Assembly: GCF_036647415.1 (NCBI RefSeq) | Contig: NZ_JAVXKG010000007.1 | Span: 1 to 64,000, forward strand | Length of the DNA stretch: 64,000 bases | DNA from: Empedobacter sp036647415 | Lineage (GTDB): Bacteria; Bacteroidota; Bacteroidia; Flavobacteriales; Weeksellaceae | Direction: 5' to 3' | Shown: piece after piece, positions 50,779 to 59,120 of the stretch | Numbering within the stretch: position 1 is the first letter of the stretch | Layout: each line of letters begins with the position of its first letter | Notes under the pieces: model-generated | The model's database searches: none | Seen by the model: only the letters and a program-made list of their open reading frames with translations | Told to the model about the DNA's origin: nothing | Position numbers and translations under genes: made by a program

Positions 50779-50786
50779 CAAAAGTA
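50779..50786 (-). promoter_or_regulatory. Candidate -7 box for the J/KTSC gene
   Basis: The minus strand reads TACTTTTG, matching TAnnTTTG. Leader about 22 nt. Confidence 0.4.
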
Positions 50787-50835
50787 TGAATTAAAAATGA
50801 CGAATTAAGATTAATTATTTATTCATATCAATTAT

Positions 50836-51441
50836 TTAATATCCGTAAGTTTCTTTTAAGTTGTGATAAACAATTTTTTTCTTATCAAGAATTTGATATT
50901 CAATCCCAATACTATCCTTGTTTATAGAAACTAATTTCGCATGTTGAATAAGAGAATTTTCGTATTCATATAATTTTGGATTATCAGAATTTATTTCTAA
51001 TGTTTCTGAGAGAATATCGCTGTAAACTGGGCGTGCAAGGTTGTTTGATTTCTCAAGAATAAGAAATTTAGAATCACATTGATAAATATAAGCTCTTTTC
51101 ATTGCCATAATTTTTTTTGTTATAACTATTTTGTAATCATCATTTAATTTTATGGTTTGAATCGTATTTGAATTGAATAAAAAGCTAAGAATTGCAAAAA
51201 ATGGAATTCCCATTGGCAGAATACTTAAAACAATTAAAAAACTAAGAATTAAAGCATAAATCTTAATGTAAATTATTTTCCAAGCTTTTATGATGATAAA
51301 AATGGTAAATAGAATCCAAGTCCAAGCAAGAATTATGTAAGTATACTTACCTTTAATATTCAAACCAATAAGATTTAGACATAGCAAAATAGCAAATAAT
51401 ACAATAGAAAATATGATATAGGTTTTGATTAATTTGGTCAT
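50836..51441 (-). CDS. Hypothetical membrane protein
   Basis: 201 residues. The first 100 residues form three or four membrane helices (about 7-27, 34-52, 56-75, 77-95). The remaining 100 residues form a soluble, probably beta-rich tail (TIKLNDDYKIVITKKIMAMKRAYIYQCDSKFLILEKS). No family is recognised. Monocistronic; Asn/Ile/Lys-rich like its neighbours. Confidence 0.55.
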   Translation of the reverse strand: MTKLIKTYIIFSIVLFAILLCLNLIGLNIKGKYTYIILAWTWILFTIFIIIKAWKIIYIKIYALILSFLIVLSILPMGIPFFAILSFLFNSNTIQTIKLNDDYKIVITKKIMAMKRAYIYQCDSKFLILEKSNNLARPVYSDILSETLEINSDNPKLYEYENSLIQHAKLVSINKDSIGIEYQILDKKKIVYHNLKETYGY

Positions 51442-51559
51442 TTAGGTTAGTTTTATGTTCGAATATACATTATTTTTGTAATTCAACAGAATTATTGAAC
51501 TGTAGAGTTCTTTAATTATTTGTACTTTAGAGCATCAAAAACAGCAAATAAATAATATT

Positions 51560-52129
51560 ATGAATCTAAAGCAAGTTCCGGAATTGAAAAATGCAATTTT
51601 AGATTTGCCTTCTAAAGAGAAAGATAAACTACTTTTACGCTTAATAAATAAAGATGAAACACTTGTAGAGCATCTTCATTTTCAGTTGTTAGAAGATGAA
51701 AATGATTTGATTGATCGGGTAAATATAATTTACGAAAAAATTGATAATCAATTTAATAAAGCACATCATTTAATTAATCAGATTAACATAAATAGAAGTC
51801 ATCGTCAATTACTTTTGTGTTTAAAATCGTTGAGTGGTTTGGTAAATTATCATGTTCAAATTACAAAAGATAAAACTTCAGAATTCGAATTAAGAAAGTA
51901 TATCTTACAAGAATCATTCAATCGTTATCCGTATTTATTTGAAAAAAATACAGTAGGGGAAAATGCAGAGAAATTATATAAATATCAAGCAGGACGATTA
52001 AAATTATTGCGAACAATGTTTGATAAATTTCATGAAGATTTACAATATGACTATGTAGATGAGCTTCGAAAAATTGATGCTTTTTTGAAAGATACTCCAC
52101 TAAAAGATGAATTAATTATAAACGTATAG
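51560..52129 (+). CDS. Conserved hypothetical cytoplasmic protein
   Basis: 189 residues, helical and charged. It begins MNLKQVPELKNAILDLPSKEKDKLLLRLINKDETLVEHLHFQLL. It has no signal peptide, membrane segment or catalytic motif that I recognise. The early LPSKEKDKLLLRLINKD resembles helical repeat or bundle proteins. It stands alone, between a membrane protein on the other strand and the efflux operon, with its own terminator. Function unknown. Confidence 0.6.
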   Translation: MNLKQVPELKNAILDLPSKEKDKLLLRLINKDETLVEHLHFQLLEDENDLIDRVNIIYEKIDNQFNKAHHLINQININRSHRQLLLCLKSLSGLVNYHVQITKDKTSEFELRKYILQESFNRYPYLFEKNTVGENAEKLYKYQAGRLKLLRTMFDKFHEDLQYDYVDELRKIDAFLKDTPLKDELIINV

Positions 52130-52132
52130 ATG

Positions 52133-52157
52133 AAAGCTACTCAATTTGAGTGGCTTT
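52133..52157 (+). terminator. Terminator of the conserved hypothetical gene
   Basis: AAAGCTACTCAA pairs with TTGAGTGGCTTT (one G-T pair), followed by a T-run. Confidence 0.8.
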
Positions 52158-52318
52158 TTTTTATTGTATTTGTTTGTTAAACAGTATTGTAATTGTTAAA
52201 AACGGTCTATTTTTTGATAGGAATTAATTGTATTATCTTAATAATTTTAACATATAATAAAGACGTTTTACAGATATTACTAAATTAAATTATAGTTAAA
52301 TTTCACAAAAAAATACAA

Positions 52319-52342
52319 TTAGTTCTGTTTTAACCGAACTAA
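52319..52342. promoter_or_regulatory. Candidate operator of the efflux operon
   Basis: TTAGTTC (52319-52325) and GAACTAA (52336-52342) are perfect complements 10 nt apart. They cover the -33 region of the promoter whose -7 box is at 52349. Position and symmetry fit autorepression by the GbsR/MarR-type regulator encoded first in the operon. Confidence 0.5.
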
Positions 52343-52348
52343 CTTATC

Positions 52349-52356
52349 TATATTTG
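52349..52356 (+). promoter_or_regulatory. -7 box of the efflux operon promoter
   Basis: TATATTTG matches TAnnTTTG. The predicted start is about 13 nt before the regulator ATG at 52373. Confidence 0.55.
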
Positions 52357-52372
52357 CACAGATTTATATATT

Positions 52373-52867
52373 ATGAGTAAAGAAAATCCGCTATGTGATT
52401 TAGATCTTTTTTGTAGTTTTAGCGCTTTTTTGGAGAAAACATATAAGTACCCTCCTTTAACGGCTAAACTTCAGGCATATATGGTTTTAGAGTCAAATGA
52501 TGTTGGTTTTACGTTTGAAGAATTATTAGAGGTTTTTAATGTAAGTAAAAGCTCATTGTCAAATTCTATTAACTATTTATTATCGATGAATCAAATCGAA
52601 TATATCAATAGAATTGATTCTCGTAAGCGATATTTTAGATTAAATCTTAGCTATTTGACAGAGAAATTAGATTTTTTATTTGATATGATTTCTCAAGATA
52701 TTGTTTTTACAAATCGTATTAAACAACATAAGTTAGGAAATAATACATTGTCCAAAAAACATGATAATAGAGTGATTGATATTTATTTAGATCACCTAAC
52801 GCAAACAAAAACGTTATTAGACGAAACAATACAAAAAATTAATAAAATTCAACTAGAAAATAAGTAA
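52373..52867 (+). CDS. GbsR/MarR family transcriptional regulator
   Basis: 164 residues. A winged helix-turn-helix is seen in YPPLTAKLQAYMVLESNDVGFTFEELLEVFNVSKSSLSNSINYLLSMNQIEYINRIDSRKRYFRLN, followed by a C-terminal dimerisation helix pair. This form of GbsR/MarR regulator commonly precedes RND efflux genes in Flavobacteriia. It would repress the operon until a ligand binds. The next gene begins 1 nt after its stop. A palindrome at the promoter is the likely binding site. Confidence 0.85.
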   Translation: MSKENPLCDLDLFCSFSAFLEKTYKYPPLTAKLQAYMVLESNDVGFTFEELLEVFNVSKSSLSNSINYLLSMNQIEYINRIDSRKRYFRLNLSYLTEKLDFLFDMISQDIVFTNRIKQHKLGNNTLSKKHDNRVIDIYLDHLTQTKTLLDETIQKINKIQLENK

Positions 52868-52868
52868 T

Positions 52869-54107
52869 ATGAAAAACGTTAACGTTATGATGGTTGGTGC
52901 TTTAGCAGTTGCGCTAAGTTCTTGTGGTAAGAAGAACGATGCAGCACAGCAAGCACAAGGTCCAACACCATATCCGGTGGTTGATGTACCAACTAAAGTG
53001 GTAACAAGTTATGATGAATACCCAACTAATATAGAAGGTGTTGTAAATAATGATGTTCGTGCTAAGATACAAGGTTACATTACAGAAGTTTATGTTGATG
53101 AAGGTCAGTACGTAAGTGCAGGACAACCTTTGTTTAAATTAGAAACGAATGTATTAACTCAAAACGCAGATGCGTTAAAATCAGGTGTTGGTGCAGCTCA
53201 AGCTAATGTACAAGCGGCACAAGCTAATGTGAGTGCAGCAAAAGCATCTGTAAATGCGGCACAAGTTGAAGTAAATAAATTGACTCCGTTAGTACAAAAA
53301 AATATTATTAGTAATGTGCAATTAGAAACTGCAAAAGCTAATTTAGCCAAAGCACAAGCTGGTTATAATCAAGCACAGGCAGCATTAAGTCAAGCACAAG
53401 CAGGTGTTTCTCAAGCACAAGCAAGTTACAAAGGAGCGCAAGCTAATGTAGATTATTCTGTGGTTCGTAGTCCGATAAGTGGAGTTGTAGGTGCAATTAA
53501 TTTCCGTCAAGGTACTTTAGTTGGTCCAACAGATCAAACACCAATTACAGTTGTTTCTAATACAAGTAAAGTTTACGCGTATTTCTCTATGAATGAGAAA
53601 GAGTATTTAAACTTCATTTCGAAATCTGAAGGAGCTACTCTTAAAGATAAATTAAATAAAATTCCTCCAGTTGATCTAGTATTAGCAAATGGAGATATTT
53701 ATCCAGAAAAAGGGAAAATCCAAACAGTAACAGGACAAATTAATCCAACAACTGGTACAATTGATTTCCGAGTATCATTTAACAATGCAGCTAAGATTTT
53801 AGCAAACGGAAACTCAGGACGTATTCGTATTCCAAAAACATTTGTAGATGTATTGGTAGTTCCAGAAGCATCAACTTTTGAACAACAAGGTATGACTTAT
53901 GTTTACAAAGTAACAAAAGATACAGCATACGCAACACCAATTGCAGTTGTAGAAAGAGCAGGTAACATGGCTGTTGTAAAAGAAGGAGTTAAGAAAGGTG
54001 ATAAAGTTGTCGCATTAGGTGTAGGTAAATTACGTGATAAAACGGCAATTAAACCAATGCCAGCAAACTTTGATTCGATCGTAAGCTCTACTAAAAAAGT
54101 ATTCTAA
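52869..54107 (+). CDS. RND efflux periplasmic adaptor (membrane fusion) lipoprotein
   Basis: 412 residues. Lipobox LSSC near residue 19, so it is anchored in the inner membrane. It has the split biotinyl-lipoyl domain (VRAKIQGYITEVYVDEGQYVSAGQPLFKLE ... YSVVRSPISGVVGAINFRQGTLVG), a long alanine/glutamine-rich coiled-coil hairpin between them (VQAAQANVSAAKASVNAAQVEV ...), then beta-barrel and membrane-proximal domains. It links the RND pump to the outer membrane channel. Spacing is 1 nt from the regulator and 12 nt to the pump. Confidence 0.93.
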   Translation: MKNVNVMMVGALAVALSSCGKKNDAAQQAQGPTPYPVVDVPTKVVTSYDEYPTNIEGVVNNDVRAKIQGYITEVYVDEGQYVSAGQPLFKLETNVLTQNADALKSGVGAAQANVQAAQANVSAAKASVNAAQVEVNKLTPLVQKNIISNVQLETAKANLAKAQAGYNQAQAALSQAQAGVSQAQASYKGAQANVDYSVVRSPISGVVGAINFRQGTLVGPTDQTPITVVSNTSKVYAYFSMNEKEYLNFISKSEGATLKDKLNKIPPVDLVLANGDIYPEKGKIQTVTGQINPTTGTIDFRVSFNNAAKILANGNSGRIRIPKTFVDVLVVPEASTFEQQGMTYVYKVTKDTAYATPIAVVERAGNMAVVKEGVKKGDKVVALGVGKLRDKTAIKPMPANFDSIVSSTKKVF

Positions 54108-54119
54108 TTGAAATAAATT

Positions 54120-57100
54120 ATGTTAAAAAAGTTTATTGAAAGACCCGTTTTATCAACGGTTATTTCTATTATCATATTGATATTAGGTATATTGGGGCTT
54201 ATTTCGCTGCCAGTAACCCAATATCCAGACATTGCTCCGGCAACTGTTAAAATTTCTGCCTCATATCCAGGTGCGAATGCAAAGACAGTGATGGAGTCTG
54301 TTATTATTCCGATAGAGGAACAAGTGAATGGAGTTGAGGGAATGGATTACATTTCTTCTACAGCTTCTAACAATGGTTCTGCATCTATCGATGTTATTTT
54401 TAAACCAGGTGTAGATGGGGATATTGCGCAAGTAAACGTACAAAACCGTGTAGCTCGTGCAACACCATTATTACCATCAGAGGTAACACGTTCTGGAGTT
54501 GTAACTCAAAAGCAACAAACATCAGCTTTGATGTTTGGGTCTTATAGTTCTACGAATCCAAAATATGATGAGATTTATTTACAGAATTATCTGAATATAA
54601 ATATTATACCTGCCTTGAAACGTGTAAGTGGTGTAGGAGATGCTTCTGTATTTGGAGCAATGACTTACTCTATGCGTATTTGGTTAGATCCTTCTCGTAT
54701 GGCGAGTTATGGTTTAGTTCCTTCAGATGTATCTGCGGCATTATCTCAAGAATCACTTGAAGCAGCAGCAGGAGCATTAGGAGAAAATTCAGGACAATCT
54801 TTCCAATATTCAATTACTTATTCAGGACGTTATAAAACGGAAGATCAGTATCGTAATATCGTCATCAAATCTTTGCCAAATGGACAAGTATTAAGATTAC
54901 AAGATATTGCAAAAGTTGAGTTTGGAGCACAATCTTATGCAGGTCGTTCTGCAATGAATGGAGATCCATCAGCTGTATTTGCGGTTTACCAAACTCCAGG
55001 TTCTAATGCTCAAGAGATTATTGATAATTTGAGAGCTGAGCTTAAAAAATCTTCAGAACTATTACCAGAGGGTGTATCTTACACAATCTTGATGGATACG
55101 AATACTTTCTTAGATGCATCTATCGAGAAAGTAGTTCATACAATGATAGAAGCATTTATCTTAGTATTTATCGTAGTGTATATCTTCTTACAAGATTTCC
55201 GATCTACATTAGTACCGTTAATTGCTGTACCGGTTTCTATTATTGGTACATTTTTCTTCTTAAATTTAGCAGGTTTCTCGTTAAACTTATTAACGTTATT
55301 TGCCTTAGTGCTCGCCATTGGTATTGTGGTGGATGATGCCATTGTGGTTGTGGAAGCTGTGCATGCCCGAATGGAATCACACCATGAAGCTCCTATGGAT
55401 GCGACGAAAAATGCGATGGATGAAATTTCTGGAGCCATTATTTCGATTACATTAGTGATGTGTGCGGTATTCGTTCCCGTAACATTTATCTCAGGTCCAA
55501 CAGGAGTATTCTATAAACAATTTGGTATTACCTTAATTGTTGCCATCTTAATTTCGGCTTTAAATGCCTTAACATTATCACCAGCTTTATGTGCTTTATT
55601 CTTAAAACCACATCAAGAGGGAGAACACAAGCGTAATTTTGTACAACGTTTCTTTGATGCTTTCAATGCTACGTTTGATCGTATGACACACAAATATGGT
55701 AATTCATTCAAGTTTTTATTCAAACACAAATGGGTTTCATTTATATTAATTATTGTTAGTGGTCTTGGTATTTGGGGTATCGGAAAAATGATGCCTACAG
55801 GATTTGTACCTACTGAAGATAATGGTTTTATCATCGGAAATATCGAATTACCTGCTGGTGCTTCTATGGATCGTGTTTACGAGGTAGAAAGAGAGTTTCA
55901 GAAAAAAATTGAAAAAATTCCAGGATTGGATAAAGCAACAATTATTTCTGGTAACTCAATTATTTCTGGTGCTGGTTCTAACTATGGAATGATGTTCATT
56001 AAGTTGAAACCATTCGAAGAGCGTACAACTCCAGAATTATCTGTACAATCTATTACAGGTCAATTATTTGGTGCAGCAGCTCAAATTACAGATGCTCAAA
56101 TGATTTTCTTTCAACCACCATCAATTCCTGGTTTCGGGATGTCTTCTGGTTTCGAATTGAAATTATTAGATAAAACAGGTGGAGATGTTACAGATTTTGA
56201 TAAAGTTGCAAAAGAATACATTGGAGCTTTAATGCAACGTCCAGAAATACAATATGCACAAACATCATTAAATACAAATTTCCCTCAATACGAAATTGAT
56301 GTAAATATAGAAAGAGCAAAACAAGCAGGAGTTTCTGTAAGTTCTATCTTCTCAACTTTACAAGGTTATATTGGAGGTTTATATGCGGCAGATTTTACAC
56401 GTTTTGGTAAGCAATACCGTGTATATATTCAATCTTCTCCAGAAGATCGTATCAATGAAATGAGTTTAAACAAAATGTTTGTGAAGACTTCTACAGGAGC
56501 AATGACACCAGTTTCTCAGTTTGTAACATTAAACCGTGTTTATGGTCCTAACTCTGTAAACCGTTTCAATTTATTTACATCGGCTAATATTACAGGAGCA
56601 GTAAAACCAGGTTTTTCTACGGGAGATGCTATTACTGCAATTAACCAAGTTTCTGAGCAAACATTATCAAGTTCTTACGGAATAGACTTTACAGGTTTAA
56701 CACGTGAAGAGATTAACTCAGGATCACAAACAGCAATGATTTTTGCATTATGTATCGTTTTCGTGTATTTTATTTTATCAGCACAATACGAATCATATGT
56801 ATTACCATTATCAGTATTGTTCTCAGTTCCTTGTGGTATGATGGGAGCTTATTTAGCACAATGGTTAGCTGGGTTAGAAAATAATATTTATTTCCAAATT
56901 GCCCTAGTCATGTTAGTTGGTTTATTGGCCAAGAATGCCATTCTGATTGTAGAGTTCGCTTTACAAAGACGTATGCATGGAATGACAATTGTACAAGCAG
57001 CTATTGATGGAGCAAAAGCACGTTTACGTCCTATCTTAATGACATCTTTTGCTTTTATTTTAGGTTTAATGCCATTGGTATTCGCAACAGGAGTTTCTTC

Positions 57101-57275
57101 TTTAGGTAACCGTTCAGTTGCAACAGGAGCAGCGTTTGGATTATTAATCGGAACTATTTTAGGAATATTTGTTATTCCAGTATTGTTTGTTGTTTTCCAA
57201 ACAATTCAAGAAAAAATCAAACCAATGAAGTTTGAGCGTCCAGAGGGAGAAATTGAACATAATAAATCAATCTAA
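54120..57275 (+). CDS. RND multidrug efflux permease (HAE1/AcrB type)
   Basis: 1051 residues, normal for HAE1 pumps. FIERPVLSTVISIIILILGILGLISLPVTQYPDIAPATVKISASYPGANA is the classic first helix and porter start. The proton-relay aspartates are in GIVVDDAIVVVEAV, and GPTGVFYKQFGITL and KNAILIVEFALQRR are further landmarks. Twelve membrane helices and two large periplasmic loops are expected. It exports drugs, dyes or bile-like compounds using the proton gradient. Spacing to the outer-membrane gene is 2 nt. The centre of the gene (about 55300-55400) uses more G/C-ending codons than its flanks. Confidence 0.96.
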   Translation: MLKKFIERPVLSTVISIIILILGILGLISLPVTQYPDIAPATVKISASYPGANAKTVMESVIIPIEEQVNGVEGMDYISSTASNNGSASIDVIFKPGVDGDIAQVNVQNRVARATPLLPSEVTRSGVVTQKQQTSALMFGSYSSTNPKYDEIYLQNYLNINIIPALKRVSGVGDASVFGAMTYSMRIWLDPSRMASYGLVPSDVSAALSQESLEAAAGALGENSGQSFQYSITYSGRYKTEDQYRNIVIKSLPNGQVLRLQDIAKVEFGAQSYAGRSAMNGDPSAVFAVYQTPGSNAQEIIDNLRAELKKSSELLPEGVSYTILMDTNTFLDASIEKVVHTMIEAFILVFIVVYIFLQDFRSTLVPLIAVPVSIIGTFFFLNLAGFSLNLLTLFALVLAIGIVVDDAIVVVEAVHARMESHHEAPMDATKNAMDEISGAIISITLVMCAVFVPVTFISGPTGVFYKQFGITLIVAILISALNALTLSPALCALFLKPHQEGEHKRNFVQRFFDAFNATFDRMTHKYGNSFKFLFKHKWVSFILIIVSGLGIWGIGKMMPTGFVPTEDNGFIIGNIELPAGASMDRVYEVEREFQKKIEKIPGLDKATIISGNSIISGAGSNYGMMFIKLKPFEERTTPELSVQSITGQLFGAAAQITDAQMIFFQPPSIPGFGMSSGFELKLLDKTGGDVTDFDKVAKEYIGALMQRPEIQYAQTSLNTNFPQYEIDVNIERAKQAGVSVSSIFSTLQGYIGGLYAADFTRFGKQYRVYIQSSPEDRINEMSLNKMFVKTSTGAMTPVSQFVTLNRVYGPNSVNRFNLFTSANITGAVKPGFSTGDAITAINQVSEQTLSSSYGIDFTGLTREEINSGSQTAMIFALCIVFVYFILSAQYESYVLPLSVLFSVPCGMMGAYLAQWLAGLENNIYFQIALVMLVGLLAKNAILIVEFALQRRMHGMTIVQAAIDGAKARLRPILMTSFAFILGLMPLVFATGVSSLGNRSVATGAAFGLLIGTILGIFVIPVLFVVFQTIQEKIKPMKFERPEGEIEHNKSI

Positions 57276-57277
57276 TC

Positions 57278-58684
57278 ATGAAAAAGTACAGAATTTTAAA
57301 CATTACTTTAGTTGCGGCTGGATTGATCGCTGTTCAATCTTGTTTTGTAGCAAAAGACTATACACGTCCTGATGCTGTTGTAAATGAAGCAAATTTCAGA
57401 ACAGATGTTATTTCAAAAGATAATACTTCTGTAGCAACGGTATCTTACAAACAAATNNNNNNNNNNAGTCAATTACAAGCATTGATTAATCAAGGTTTAC
57501 AAAATAATTTAGACATACGTTCGGCACTGCAAAATATTGCAGTTGCCGAGGCGTATGCCAAACAAGGTAAATCGGGTTATTTACCAACTTTATCTGTAGG
57601 ACCAAAATATACGTTTACAGAAACTTCTGCAAATACACAGTTCGGAGCATTAATGGGAAAACAATCATTAAGTCAATATGAACTTTCAGGAAACTTAAGT
57701 TGGGAGGCTGATATTTGGGGAAAAATTAGAAGTAACCAAAGAGCTTCATCAGCTACATATTTGCAAACTGTAGAAGCGCATAAAGCTGTAAAAACACAAA
57801 TTGTAGCGTCTATTGCAAATGCATATTACAATTTGTTAGGTTTAGATGAACAAAAGAAGATTTTAGACAAAACATTGATTAACCGTGAACAAAGTTTAGA
57901 AACAACGAAAGCCTTGAAAGAAGCTGGAAGTGTAACAGAAGTAGCAGTAAATCAAACAGAAGCACAATTATATAATGTAAAATCATTATTAGTTGATGTA
58001 GAAAACGGAATTAAATTGAATGAGAATGTTTTAAGCATATTATTAGGCTCAAATCCTCAATCAATTAGTCGTTCTACATTAGCTTCTCAAGCAATAAATA
58101 ATAAATTATCAGTTGGTGTACCAACTCAGTTGTTAGAAAATCGTCCAGATATAAAAGCAGCTGAATTTGGATTAATCAATGCTTTTGAGAATGTAAATAT
58201 TGCAAATGCTAGTTTTTATCCATCTTTAACAATTTCTGCAACAGGAGGTGTTCAGGGAATTGATATAGATAAATTATTTAGTGCTCAATCTTTATTTGCA
58301 ACTGTAATTGGTGGTTTAACCCAACCAATTTTACAACAACGTAAAATTCGTACGCAAAAGGAGGTTGCTTTAGCAAATCAAGAAAATGCTTTAATTAATT
58401 ATAAAAGTAAAATCTTGAATGCAAGTAAAGAAGTTTCTGATGCATTATATAGCTACGATGCGTCTGTAAAGAAAGCAGAATACAAACAAAAAGAATATCA
58501 ATTATACAATCAAGCAATTACAAATTCTGAAGAATTGTTAAACTATGGTATGGCTAATTATTTAGAAGTAATTACAGCTAGAGATAACGGTTTGAATGCT
58601 GAATTGAATGTAGTTGATTCAAAATTAAAGTCATTAACTTCTATGGTCGAATTATATCGTGCTGTTGGAGGAGGATGGCAATAA
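57278..58684 (+). CDS. Outer membrane efflux channel (TolC/OprM family), interrupted by a gap
   Basis: About 468 residues as assembled. N-terminal lipobox QSC in LIAVQSCFVAKDY, then the two tandem OEP repeats (LSWEADIWGKIRSNQRAS, LLGLDEQKKIL, LLENRPDIKAAEFGLINAFENVNIANASFYPSLTIS). A 10-N gap at 57457-57466 falls where the family has its conserved W--FF segment before LQALINQGLQNNLDIRSA, so several residues are missing and the true length differs. It completes the tripartite pump. A terminator follows. Confidence 0.93.
   Translation: MKKYRILNITLVAAGLIAVQSCFVAKDYTRPDAVVNEANFRTDVISKDNTSVATVSYKQXXXXSQLQALINQGLQNNLDIRSALQNIAVAEAYAKQGKSGYLPTLSVGPKYTFTETSANTQFGALMGKQSLSQYELSGNLSWEADIWGKIRSNQRASSATYLQTVEAHKAVKTQIVASIANAYYNLLGLDEQKKILDKTLINREQSLETTKALKEAGSVTEVAVNQTEAQLYNVKSLLVDVENGIKLNENVLSILLGSNPQSISRSTLASQAINNKLSVGVPTQLLENRPDIKAAEFGLINAFENVNIANASFYPSLTISATGGVQGIDIDKLFSAQSLFATVIGGLTQPILQQRKIRTQKEVALANQENALINYKSKILNASKEVSDALYSYDASVKKAEYKQKEYQLYNQAITNSEELLNYGMANYLEVITARDNGLNAELNVVDSKLKSLTSMVELYRAVGGGWQ
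57457..57466. other. Assembly gap (10 N) inside the efflux channel gene
   Basis: Ten N, keeping the reading frame only if taken at face value. The sequence on both sides is clearly the same gene. Confidence 0.99.
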
Positions 58685-58705
58685 TCTTATTTATCTAATT
58701 GAATT

Positions 58706-58731
58706 AAAGCTTCAGATTTATCTGAAGCTTT
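58706..58731. terminator. Terminator of the efflux operon
   Basis: AAAGCTTCAGA / TCTGAAGCTTT 11-bp stem around TTTA with a long T-run on the plus strand. Confidence 0.88.
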
Positions 58732-58748
58732 TTTTATGTTTTAGATTA

Positions 58749-59099
58749 TTAAGATTTTAAGATATTCTCGAAATATTCTTTAGATTCGTCATCAAATGTA
58801 GGTTTTTGAAGTAATAATTGAGAGATTTTTACAATCTTATCAAAATCATTTTGAGAAAAATATTCACCAAAATGTTCATGGCAAAAATCACCAATATTTC
58901 CTAAAACAACATTTACTTCTTCTTGGCTCAATTCTCCTTTTTGTTGCCAACGTGTTCTAAATAAACTTGCAGCCAAATAAGATGAAATGTCAATTAAATC
59001 ATCCATCGAAATATTACCATTATTTTGCAATTTTGCTGAAATCAGCGTATCCATATCGCGGTAAATAATATCTCTTATCGTTAATTCTTTTTCTTCCAT
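58749..59099 (-). CDS. Hypothetical small helical protein
   Basis: 116 residues, acidic and helical (MEEKELTIRDIIYRDMDTLISAKLQNNGNISMDDLIDISSYLAASLF ...). No signal peptide, membrane segment or known domain. It is 21 nt from the end of the pseudouridine synthase gene on the same strand, so it may be co-transcribed with it. Function unknown. Confidence 0.6.
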   Translation of the reverse strand: MEEKELTIRDIIYRDMDTLISAKLQNNGNISMDDLIDISSYLAASLFRTRWQQKGELSQEEVNVVLGNIGDFCHEHFGEYFSQNDFDKIVKISQLLLQKPTFDDESKEYFENILKS

Positions 59100-59120
59100 T
59101 GTATAAATTCTGTGGTAAAA

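Noticed and set aside
55300..55420. Possible recombinant patch in the RND pump gene
   Set aside because: Codons here are more G/C-ending than nearby, but the patch covers the most conserved membrane segment and is too short to call transfer by eye.
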